NCBI GenBank assembly: GCA_019241805.1
Contig: JAFAWL010000167.1
Span: 1-20,869 of the forward strand
Length of the DNA: 20,869 nucleotides
Direction of reading: 5' to 3'
From: Actinomycetota bacterium
GTDB lineage: Bacteria > Actinomycetota > Actinomycetes > Mycobacteriales > Jatrophihabitantaceae
Of this stretch, positions 1-6,250 are shown piece by piece. The stretch's first letter is position 1, and each line of letters starts with the position of its first letter. Below the pieces are notes generated by a model, which saw only the letters and a list, made by a program, of their open reading frames with translations, was not told the origin of the DNA and searched no databases. The position numbers and the translations under genes were made by a program.

Positions 1-126
1 CCCATGATCAAAAATTCCGGTGAACGGATCATGGCGGTCGTGCAAATGATCGTTTCGCTGCTGTCGGGCGAGTGCGGTTATGCTTCTGCCTCCCGACCGG
101 CCGACCGGACGAAGGGGTGCGCTGGC

Positions 127-1065
127 ATGAAGTACCGCGATGATGCCCAACTGGACACCTCGCAGGTGCAGGACACTCGCCGGACAGGGCTGGCCAGCCC
201 GGGCAAGCTCGCGGTCGGCGGCGGCGGCGTCGGGTTGGTCGGAGTGATCATCGCCGTCATCCTCGCCCTGACTTCCGGCGGCAACGGATCATCGAGCCAG
301 GCCGTGGTCGACATCCTGGGCCAGCTCGGCCAGAACGGGCAACCGGTCACGGCCGACAACAGTCAGGTGGCGGCCGAATGCCGCACGGGCGCCGACGCCA
401 ACAAGAACCTCGACTGCGCGGTCGTCGCCGACATCGACTCGATCCAGGGCTACTGGACGCAGGCCTTGCCCTCCGTGGGCACCACCTATGTGCCGATCCC
501 GACGGTGTGGTTCAGCGGGCAGGTCACCACCGCCTGTGGCGCCGCGTCCAGCGGTTCGGGCCCGTTCTACTGTCCCGGTGACAAGCGGGTCTACATCGAT
601 CTGACTTTCTACGACGACCTCAAGACACAGTTCGGCGCACAGGGCGGACTGTTCGTCGACGCGTACGTCCTGGCCCATGAATACGGGCATCACGTACAAG
701 ATCTGCTCGGAACCGAGGCCAAGGTGCAGCCGGGCCAGACCGGCGCCACGTCCGGTTCCGTGCGGCTCGAACTACAAGCTGATTGCTACGCCGGTGTCTG
801 GGCGTACCACGCCACGACGACGCCGGATGCCAGCGGTCAACCGCTGATCACCGGCATCAGCCAGGACGACATCAACCGCGCGCTCGATACCGCCTCGCGC
901 ATCGGCGACGACTTCATCCAGAAGAATCTGGGCAGCGGGCGGGTTGATCAAAACTCGTTCACGCACGGCACCTCGGCCCAACGGCAGAAGTGGTTCACCA
1001 CCGGCTACCGGAGCGGGCAGCCGAGTGCATGCGACACCTTCGGCCCGGGCGTGAACCTCGGCTGA
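127..1065 (+). CDS. ypfJ: Membrane-anchored neutral zinc metallopeptidase (YpfJ family)
   Basis: Predicted zinc-dependent peptidase of 312 residues, probably anchored in the membrane with its catalytic domain outside; substrates are unknown for the family. The ATG at 127 is chosen because GAAGGGG lies 9 bases upstream and the resulting N-terminus, starting MKYRDDAQLDTSQVQD, is typical of the family; the frame stays open upstream to position 4 but without family-like sequence. One membrane segment spans about residues 27-49, after a short cytoplasmic tail. The metal motif HEYGH is at residues 184-188, with a downstream RLELQADCYAG segment (213-223) that should hold the third ligand. The end of the protein (DDFIQKNLG ... 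HGTSAQRQKWFTTGY ... CDTF) matches the conserved family C-terminus. It is convergent with the next gene. The family assignment is firm; the gene symbol is by analogy to E. coli. Confidence 0.9.
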   Translation: MKYRDDAQLDTSQVQDTRRTGLASPGKLAVGGGGVGLVGVIIAVILALTSGGNGSSSQAVVDILGQLGQNGQPVTADNSQVAAECRTGADANKNLDCAVVADIDSIQGYWTQALPSVGTTYVPIPTVWFSGQVTTACGAASSGSGPFYCPGDKRVYIDLTFYDDLKTQFGAQGGLFVDAYVLAHEYGHHVQDLLGTEAKVQPGQTGATSGSVRLELQADCYAGVWAYHATTTPDASGQPLITGISQDDINRALDTASRIGDDFIQKNLGSGRVDQNSFTHGTSAQRQKWFTTGYRSGQPSACDTFGPGVNLG

Positions 1066-1095
1066 CCGGCCACGCCCGAGGCAATGGCTCAGCCG
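1059..1095. terminator. Bidirectional terminator-like inverted repeat over two stop codons
   Basis: CGGCTGA (1059-1065) pairs with TCAGCCG (1089-1095), and GCCA/TGGC extends the stem inward. The two arms contain the TGA stops of both convergent genes, the peptidase and the crotonase, whose coding ends are only 23 bases apart. There is no T-run. A role as a shared terminator is inferred from position and pairing. Confidence 0.5.
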
Positions 1096-1907
1096 TTGGC
1101 GCCTTGGACGGAGGTGCGCTCACCGGCGGCGAAGCGCGCCAGGCCGTCGTTGGGCGTGGTGCGTTTCGCCGTGATGGCCGGGCCGACCATGTCGGACAGT
1201 TCCATCGCGTCCTCCCACGACAGCTCCTGCATCTTCTGGATCATCTGCTTGGCGTAGTCGAGCACGGTCGCATCGAAGGCGGCGATGTGTTCGGCCAGCT
1301 CGGCCGCCTTCGTCAGCAGCTGATCGTCAGGCACGACGTCGTTGACCAGGCCGATCCGATAGGCCTCCTGGCCGCTCCAGCGCCGCGCCGTAAGGATCAT
1401 TTGGGCGGCGTGCTTGGGCATCAGGCGCTTGATCGCGGCAGGCCCGGCGAGACTCGGCCAACCGCCGAAACTCAGCTCAGGCGCTCCGATGCCGGCCGAC
1501 TCGGCCGCAATCGCGAGATCGCAATTGTGCACGAGAGTCGAGCCACCACCGAGCGCGAACCCGTTCACCGCCGCGATGAAGATCGCCGGATGGCGCCGAA
1601 GCTCCTCGTTCACCTGCTGCCACGGCGACTTACGGCGGCTGCGGTGACGCTCACCCTCGGGGGCGTCGTCCGGGTGCTCGACCAGGTCCACGCCGGCGCA
1701 GAACGAAGGCCCGACGCCCGTCAGGACAATGACCTTCTTGTCATACGTCGCGCGTAACGCATTCTGCAGTGCTTCCATCGCCGCGCGGCTCATCGCGTTG
1801 CGCTTCTCTGGCCGATTGATCGTGAGCAGCGCCCAGTCGCCGTGGTCTTCGATCAGGCAGAGCTGGTCGTCGGGCGTCTTGGGCTTGGATTCCTTGGCCT
1901 GGGTCAA
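1089..1907 (-). CDS. Crotonase-superfamily protein (enoyl-CoA hydratase/isomerase-like)
   Basis: Acyl-CoA-processing enzyme of the crotonase fold, 272 residues. The start is a TTG at 1907, supported by GGAGAAGAA directly upstream; the next in-frame ATG would remove the first core strand. The core shows TINRPEKRNAM (29-39), the oxyanion-hole segment PSFCAGVDL (67-75), NGFALGGGS (115-123) and GAPELSFGG (141-149). Of the two catalytic glutamates of classical enoyl-CoA hydratase (rat Glu144 and Glu164), the second is present (Glu144 here) but the first is replaced by Thr124. The C-terminal QELSWEDAMELSD (227-239) recalls the hydroxycinnamoyl-CoA hydratase-lyase branch. The exact reaction is therefore open: an isomerase, a hydratase-lyase or another crotonase activity is as likely as simple hydration. 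No pathway partner sits beside it. Confidence 0.85.
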   Translation of the reverse strand: MTQAKESKPKTPDDQLCLIEDHGDWALLTINRPEKRNAMSRAAMEALQNALRATYDKKVIVLTGVGPSFCAGVDLVEHPDDAPEGERHRSRRKSPWQQVNEELRRHPAIFIAAVNGFALGGGSTLVHNCDLAIAAESAGIGAPELSFGGWPSLAGPAAIKRLMPKHAAQMILTARRWSGQEAYRIGLVNDVVPDDQLLTKAAELAEHIAAFDATVLDYAKQMIQKMQELSWEDAMELSDMVGPAITAKRTTPNDGLARFAAGERTSVQGANG

Positions 1908-1961
1908 TTCTTCTCCACTGTGAGTTAAGGGGAATCGCGGCGAGAATGCCGCTGCTGATGC

Positions 1962-2185
1962 TCAGTCGAGCTTTGCCTCCAAGGCGCCCAGCACATCGGC
2001 GACGGCGAAGTACTTGTGAGTGCCGAGTTCTCGCACAGTGTCAATGCCGAAGCGCTTCTTCAACACTGCGTCGTCCTCGGCGGTGATGCCGGCCAGGCCG
2101 ACGGCCAAGCGTCGAGGATTTCGGTCACCGATTTGCTTTCATAGGCCTTGTCCAGCGCCTTGTCGAGATTCACCGAGATAGCCAT
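1962..2185 (-). pseudogene. Small conserved-looking protein broken by a single -1 frameshift
   Basis: Read from the ATG at 2185, which has a strong GGAGG Shine-Dalgarno (2192-2196), the minus strand encodes MAISVNLDKALDKAYESKSV then TEILDA. After the GCTTGG at 2105-2110 the sensible frame moves by one base and continues LAVGLAGITAEDDAVLKKRF then GIDTVRELGTHKYFAVADVL, ending at the TGA at 1962-1964. The span is 224 bases, one short of 75 codons, so one lost base (for instance TTT to TT) explains the break. The repaired protein would have 74 residues, acidic and helical, with a C-terminal RELGTHKYF motif like those of small actinobacterial proteins with helix-hairpin-helix-type ends. I cannot name its function. 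Either a real inactivating deletion or a sequencing error is possible. Confidence 0.6.
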
Positions 2186-2289
2186 TGCCTGCCTCCGGAC
2201 GAACGACATCAGGGACGCTTCTCGCAAACCATTGCAGCGATGTGGATCATCGCGCAAGATCGCAGATTCGGCGATCGGGTCCGTTGCGG

Positions 2290-2450
2290 CTAGTGGCCGA
2301 ACAGTCTCCCGGCGATGTTGCCGGACGAACCCAAAGAACCCAGGTCAGCCAGTTGACCGTTCGGGCTGAGCCTGTCGAAGATTTGCGGCAGCCTCGCGGC
2401 CAGGCCTGTCTTGGCCTCGTCGTGGGAAAGCCGGCTTGCTGGTTGCCCTT
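2290..2450 (-). pseudogene. 3' remnant of a YidB/DUF937-like gene
   Basis: The minus-strand frame ending at TAG 2290-2292 reads SRLSHDEAKTGLAARLPQIF followed by DRLSPNGQL, then a Gly/Ser/Leu tail ending GRLFGH. This resembles the C-terminal part of YidB-type (DUF937) proteins, where a helix is followed by a LAEQLPKIIDALSPQG-like segment and a short Gly/Leu tail. The 5' part of the gene is absent: right of about 2450 the same DNA reads as helicase sequence on the other strand. The assignment rests on one short motif recalled from memory, so it is moderate. Confidence 0.45.
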
Positions 2451-2451
2451 G

Positions 2452-2982
2452 CTCGGCCAGTTGGGCAATCGGGCGCAACACGCGCTGCGGGCCTTCACCC
2501 GGACGATGCGGCCAACCTGGCCAAGACGGTGCGCACCTGAGTCAGGCCTTGACCCAGCTCGGCCCGGATGAGGGGATCGTGACCGTGCTGTCGGACAACG
2601 GCGCTCCGACGCCCGTCGCGTGGACCCGGCTGCGGGCCCCGCGATCACCGATGGCTCAGATCGACCCGGCCGCCCAGCAGCAGGCGGTGGCGCATCGCCC
2701 CTGCAAGCGGAGTACGGCACGGCGGTCGATCGCGAGTCCGCCTACGACAAGTTGGCCGCTCGGCTGGCCCCGCCGCCGATCTCGGGCGAGCCGGAGCCCA
2801 CCTCGCCACCCGCTGCTCCGTCCGCCCCGCAGTCACGCAGTCAAGCTCGCCGGCCCAACCAGCACAGCGCGATCGAGGAGGTGCTGACGTCCTCGGCATT
2901 CAAGTCGCTCACCCGCTCGGCCGCGTCGGTGCTGGGCCGCGAGATCACTCGCTCGATCTTCGGCACCGGCCGCCGCCGCTGA
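2452..2982 (+). pseudogene. Frameshifted 3' remnant of a HerA-like helicase (DUF853/YjgR type)
   Basis: Pieces of the C-terminal third of a HerA/YjgR-type ATPase can be read in sequence but in changing frames: LGQLGNRAQHALRAFT from 2452; PDDAANLAKTVRT to a TGA at 2538-2540; SQALTQLGPDEGIVTVLSDN and GAPTPVAWTRLRAPRS from 2540; and SPLQAEYGTAVDRESAYDKL from 2695 through to SVLGREITRSIFGTGRRR and TGA 2980-2982. Breaks lie near 2498-2500 (one C missing), 2538 (a short deletion) and 2691-2694 (one base missing). The Walker motifs and the rest of the 5' two thirds are absent, so no working ATPase is made from here. The final GREITRSIFGT segment is characteristic of the family C-terminus. Confidence 0.75.
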
Positions 2983-3014
2983 GCCCAGCAGCCCCACGCT
3001 GGAATGTGGCAGGC

Positions 3015-3091
3015 TGGTGCCCCCGGTGGGATTCGAACCCACACTAGATGGTGTTTGAGACCATTTCCTCTGCCAGTTGGGATACAGGGGC
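3015..3091 (-). tRNA. tRNA-Leu(CAA) with a short variable loop
   Basis: The minus strand folds as a complete tRNA: acceptor GCCCCTG/CGGGGGC with one T-G wobble, anticodon stem ATGGT/ACCAT with loop CTCAAAC (anticodon CAA at 3057-3055), T-arm GTGGG-TTCGAAT-CCCAC, discriminator A, and an encoded CCA (3015-3017). CAA reads the leucine codon UUG. The variable loop is only about five bases (CTAGT), so the molecule has class I shape, although bacterial leucine tRNAs normally have a long variable arm. The amino-acid call rests on the anticodon. Confidence 0.9.
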
Positions 3092-3119
3092 CGCAACGCG
3101 CCAGTCATCGTACCGGCGA

Positions 3120-3125
3120 TAGACT
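3120..3125 (+). promoter_or_regulatory. -10 box of pdtaR
   Basis: TAGACT fits the actinobacterial TANNNT -10 consensus. It would start a transcript near 3132 with about 33 bases before the pdtaR ATG. I see no good -35 element at the usual spacing. Confidence 0.4.
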
Positions 3126-3164
3126 CACACCTCGCACGGTTCGTCGGGACGGAAGGGGACAACG

Positions 3165-3833
3165 ATGTCCGCCGCGTCACGCGCTTCCGTGACCCCCGAT
3201 GCGGCGAGCTCGAATACCGCACGTAACTCGAATGCGGACAGCGGCGCGGACGGTGACACGACCACCCGGGTGCTGATCGCCGAGGACGAGGCGATCATTC
3301 GGCTCGATCTGCGCGAGATGCTGCAAGAAGAAGGCTTCGACGTGGTCGGCGAGGCGGCCGACGGCGAACAGGCGGTGGCGCTGGCCGCTGAGCTGCGGCC
3401 GGATCTGGTCATCTGTGACGTGAAGATGCCGAAGATGGACGGCATCGCGGCTGCCGCCCAGATCGCCGGCAATCGCATCGCGCCGGTCGTGATCCTGACC
3501 GCGTTCAGTCAGCGTGACCTCATCGAGCGGGCCCGGGACGCCGGGGCGATGGCATACCTGATCAAGCCGTTCCAAAAGCGCGATCTGCTACCGGCGATCG
3601 AGATGGCCACCTCCCGCTTCGCCGAGATCAAGGCGTTGGAGTCCGAAGTGTCCGGCCTGCGCGAGCGGCTGGAGGCGCGGAAGGTCATCGAGCGGGCCAA
3701 GGGCGTCTTGATGACCACTCACAGGCTCACCGAGCCCGAGGCGTTCCGGTGGATCCAGCGGGCCGCGATGGACAACCGGACCTCGATGCGGGCAGTGGCC
3801 GAGGTCGTACTCAGCGGTGATACCGACCAGTAA
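3165..3833 (+). CDS. pdtaR: ANTAR-domain response regulator PdtaR
   Basis: Cytoplasmic response regulator of 222 residues that acts on RNA rather than DNA; in mycobacteria its partner is the histidine kinase PdtaS. The ATG at 3165 has GGAAGGGG six bases upstream. After a variable 33-residue N-terminal tail rich in Ala, Ser, Asp and Asn comes a receiver domain (about 35-150) with acidic residues Glu40/Asp41, phosphoacceptor Asp85 (VICDVKMPKMDG), Thr112 and Lys134 (YLIKPF). The C-terminal ANTAR domain (about 156-217) contains ARKVIERAKGVLMTTHRLTE and a following helix pair; ANTAR domains bind dual-hairpin RNA and work as antiterminators. All receiver catalytic residues are present. No kinase gene lies beside it. 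It sits 143 bases upstream of the liv operon, whose leader contains stem-loops, so a regulatory link is possible but unproven. Confidence 0.93.
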   Translation: MSAASRASVTPDAASSNTARNSNADSGADGDTTTRVLIAEDEAIIRLDLREMLQEEGFDVVGEAADGEQAVALAAELRPDLVICDVKMPKMDGIAAAAQIAGNRIAPVVILTAFSQRDLIERARDAGAMAYLIKPFQKRDLLPAIEMATSRFAEIKALESEVSGLRERLEARKVIERAKGVLMTTHRLTEPEAFRWIQRAAMDNRTSMRAVAEVVLSGDTDQ

Positions 3834-3867
3834 CTGCCCATTTGTAGGTTGAGATTTGGTTACGGCG

Positions 3868-3909
3868 ACAACAATCGCACATCGAATCCATACAACAATC
3901 GCGCGTTGT
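3868..3909 (+). repeat. Direct repeat ACAACAATCGC x2 with overlapping dyad, upstream of livK
   Basis: ACAACAATCGC occurs perfectly at 3868-3878 and 3892-3902, 24 bases apart from start to start. The second copy also forms the left half of an inverted repeat, ACAAC-N8-GTTGT (3892-3909). Roughly two helical turns between the copies fits an operator for a dimeric regulator; if transcribed, the dyad is also a possible RNA stem-loop. The element lies in the livK upstream region, near a possible -10 box TAGGTT at 3913-3918. Confidence 0.5.
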
Positions 3910-3934
3910 CGGTTAGGTTCTGCAAGTTGATCAG

Positions 3935-3954
3935 GGCGGACCACGGCGTCCGCC
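3935..3954 (+). promoter_or_regulatory. Stem-loop in the livK leader
   Basis: GGCGGAC (3935-3941) pairs perfectly with GTCCGCC (3948-3954) around a six-base loop, CACGGC. It ends 11 bases before the livK Shine-Dalgarno (GGAGG, 3966-3970), so it could influence transcript elongation, stability or ribosome loading. The function is inferred from position only. Confidence 0.5.
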
Positions 3955-3976
3955 GACTGTTCTTTGGAGGCAGTAC

Positions 3977-5191
3977 GTGCAGAAGAAGTTCCTGACCGCA
4001 GTCCTCGTCGCCGGCACTGTCGGCGCGATGGTGCTGACGGCGTGCTCCAGCAGCAAGAAGAGCTCCGGCGGTGGCGGCCTGGTCAACTCGGGCGGCGCCA
4101 GCGCCTCCGGTGGCGGCAAGTCCTGCAACGGCAGCGGCCCGTCCTACAAGATCGGCTTCCAGGGCGCGCTCAGTGGCGACAACAAGCAGCTGGGCATCAA
4201 CGAGTGGAACTCGGTCCAACTGGCGGTCGAGCAGGCCAACGCCAAGAAGGACCTCTGCTTCCAGCTCACGGCCCTTCAGTCCGATGACGCGGGCACGACG
4301 ACCGGCGCCCCGCCGGCCGCGGCCGCACTCATCCAGGACACCTCGGTCATGGGCGTGGTCGGCCCGGCCTTCTCCGGCCCGACCACGGCGACCGGCGCGA
4401 AGTACGCCGAGGCCGGCCTCGCGCTGATCAGCCCGTCGGCGACCAACGCGACGCTGACCAGCCAGGGCTTCACGACTTTCCACCGCATCGTCCCGACGGA
4501 CGGCGTGGAGGGTAAGGCCACCGCCGACTACCTGGCCACCAAGTACAAGTCGGTGTACGTCGTCGACGACACCTCGACCTACGGCGCCGGCGTGGCTCAG
4601 GTCGTGACGGCCGAGCTGAAGAGTAAGAACGTCAAGGTCGACACGCAGTCGATCGCCCCGACCACCGACTACACCGCGGTGGCTCAGAAGGTCGCCTCGT
4701 CCGGCGACCAGGCGATGTACTACGGCGGGTACGACGCGCAGGCGGGTCTGCTGGCCAAGTCGTTGAAGGGGGCGAGCTACGCCGGCTTCGTCATCTCGGG
4801 TAACGGCGCCAAGTCCAGCGTGTTCACCTCGACGGCGGGTGCGTCCGGTGACGGCTTCTACTTCGCCTGCGGCTGCCTCGACGCCACCACGGCGCCCTCG
4901 GCCAAGGACTTCAACGACGCCTACACCAAGAAGTTCGGCACGCCGCCCTCGACCTACTCGCCCGAGGCCTACGACGCGACCAACGCCATGATCGCGGCGA
5001 TGTCGGCCGCGGCCAAGAACGGCACGGTTACCCGGGCCACCGTCGAGACCGCTGTGAACGGCATCGACTACAAGGGCATCACCACCGAGGTCAAGTTCGC
5101 CTCCAACGGTGAGGTCGCCCAGGCCACGGTCAACCTGTACGAACAGAAGAACGGCGCCATCGCCCTGCTGGGTGACATCACCAAGCAGTAA
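3977..5191 (+). CDS. livK: Branched-chain amino-acid-type ABC transporter substrate-binding lipoprotein
   Basis: Extracellular ligand-binding lipoprotein of 404 residues that would deliver leucine, isoleucine, valine or a related ligand to the LivHM channel. The GTG start at 3977 is fixed by GGAGG seven bases upstream and by the signal peptide: basic MQKK, hydrophobic stretch, then lipobox LTAC with lipidated Cys23, followed by a Ser/Lys/Gly linker to about residue 50. The rest is a type I periplasmic-binding fold of the Peripla_BP_6 kind, with YKIGFQGALSGDNKQLGI at the first strand and a VVGPAFSGPTTATGAK segment typical of the LivK/LivJ group. It heads the operon, and a strong stem-loop separates it from livH, which would allow more binding protein than permease to be made. 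Ligand identity cannot be read from the sequence; amides, urea or aromatic compounds are also bound by this family. Confidence 0.93.
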   Translation: MQKKFLTAVLVAGTVGAMVLTACSSSKKSSGGGGLVNSGGASASGGGKSCNGSGPSYKIGFQGALSGDNKQLGINEWNSVQLAVEQANAKKDLCFQLTALQSDDAGTTTGAPPAAAALIQDTSVMGVVGPAFSGPTTATGAKYAEAGLALISPSATNATLTSQGFTTFHRIVPTDGVEGKATADYLATKYKSVYVVDDTSTYGAGVAQVVTAELKSKNVKVDTQSIAPTTDYTAVAQKVASSGDQAMYYGGYDAQAGLLAKSLKGASYAGFVISGNGAKSSVFTSTAGASGDGFYFACGCLDATTAPSAKDFNDAYTKKFGTPPSTYSPEAYDATNAMIAAMSAAAKNGTVTRATVETAVNGIDYKGITTEVKFASNGEVAQATVNLYEQKNGAIALLGDITKQ

Positions 5192-5214
5192 CGATCGCTG
5201 GACAGTTGCGCTGA

Positions 5215-5254
5215 GGGCGCCCCGGGACCGAGACCGTTCGGTGCCGGGGCGCCC
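5215..5254 (+). terminator. Strong stem-loop between livK and livH
   Basis: GGGCGCCCCGG (5215-5225) pairs perfectly with CCGGGGCGCCC (5244-5254). After one G/G mismatch, ACCGA (5227-5231) pairs with TCGGT (5238-5242) around a six-base loop. There is no T-run, as is common in GC-rich bacteria. Its position after the binding-protein gene inside an operon suggests partial termination or protection of the livK message from 3' decay. Confidence 0.65.
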
Positions 5255-5320
5255 ATCGCATGTCCGTGCACGACCTGATTTCGATCTTCGACAGCGACGT
5301 CGTGTGGGAGGCCTGCTCGG

Positions 5321-6250
5321 ATGACTCAGTTCTTCGACTACCTGATCCTGGGATTGACCCGCGGATCGATGTACGCCCTGATCGCGCTGGGCTACACGCT
5401 CGTCTACGGCGTGTTGCAGCTGATCAACTTCGCGCACAGCGAGGTGTTCATGTCGGGCGCGTTCGGCAGCTACATCATCGTGCACCTGATGGTGGGCAAG
5501 GGGCCGGGCACGGCCACCTGGGAGGTGCCGTTCGTCTTCATCGTCGGTGTGCTGAGCGGGGCGATCACCGCCGCCATCATCGCCTGGCTGCTCGAACGGG
5601 TCGCCTATCGGCCACTTCGTCGACGAGGGGCACCGAAACTGGCCTTCCTCATCAGTGCGATCGGCGCGTCCTTCTTCCTCTCGACCCTGGCCAGCAAGCT
5701 GTTCAACAGCCAGACCTCCAACCAGTTCCCGGCCTTCTTCCGCAACACGGTGCTCTTCTCGATCGACGGCGCACACGTCCGGTCACTGGAGCTGATCATC
5801 ATCGTGTCGGCGCTGGGCATGATGTTCTTCCTCGACCGACTGGTGAATACCACGAAGCTCGGGCGCAGCATCCGGGCGGTGTCCGAGGACGCCCCGACCG
5901 CCGCGCTCATGGGCATCAACATCGACAAGACGATCTCGCGCACCTTCGTGATCGGCGGCCTGCTCGGTGGCGCGGCCGGATTCCTCTTCGGCCTCAACTA
6001 CGACTTCGGTTTCAACATGGGCTTCGTGCCCGGCGTCAAGGCGTTCGCCGCGGCGGTGCTCGGCGGTATCGGCAACATCCGCGGCGCCATGCTCGGTGGC
6101 CTGCTGCTCGGTGTCGTCGAGAATCTCGTCAACCTGGTTCCGGGGTTCAACACGGCCTGGACCGATGTGGTCGCGTTCCTGGTGCTCGTGCTGGTCCTGA
6201 TGTTCCGACCGACCGGGCTACTCGGCGAGCGGCTGGGGCGGGCGGCATGA
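5321..6250 (+). CDS. livH: Branched-chain amino-acid ABC transporter permease LivH
   Basis: Integral membrane permease of 309 residues, one half of the transport channel. The ATG at 5321 has GGGAGG (5306-5311) upstream and gives the typical N-terminus FFDYLILGLTRGSMYALIAL with GYTLVYGVLQLINFAHSEVF next, a hallmark of LivH. About eight hydrophobic segments are visible. The cytoplasmic coupling region is the stretch around AVSEDAPTAALMGINIDKTI (residues about 187-206), followed by a Gly/Ala-rich helix and, near 240-262, AAAVLGGIGNIRGAMLGGLL. The length is normal for the family. Its TGA overlaps the livM ATG as ATGA, so translation of the two is likely coupled. Confidence 0.95.
   Translation: MTQFFDYLILGLTRGSMYALIALGYTLVYGVLQLINFAHSEVFMSGAFGSYIIVHLMVGKGPGTATWEVPFVFIVGVLSGAITAAIIAWLLERVAYRPLRRRGAPKLAFLISAIGASFFLSTLASKLFNSQTSNQFPAFFRNTVLFSIDGAHVRSLELIIIVSALGMMFFLDRLVNTTKLGRSIRAVSEDAPTAALMGINIDKTISRTFVIGGLLGGAAGFLFGLNYDFGFNMGFVPGVKAFAAAVLGGIGNIRGAMLGGLLLGVVENLVNLVPGFNTAWTDVVAFLVLVLVLMFRPTGLLGERLGRAA

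Noticed and set aside
3860..5776. 638-codon open frame on the minus strand over livK and the start of livH
   Set aside because: It is antisense to clearly homologous genes, is made of Arg/Gly/Val-rich low-complexity sequence and has no family motif; long antisense frames are expected in DNA with GC-rich third codon positions.
5260..6246. Extension of the livM frame upstream through livH
   Set aside because: This part is Arg/His-rich and lies on top of livH in another frame; livM begins at the ATG at 6247, which overlaps the livH stop.
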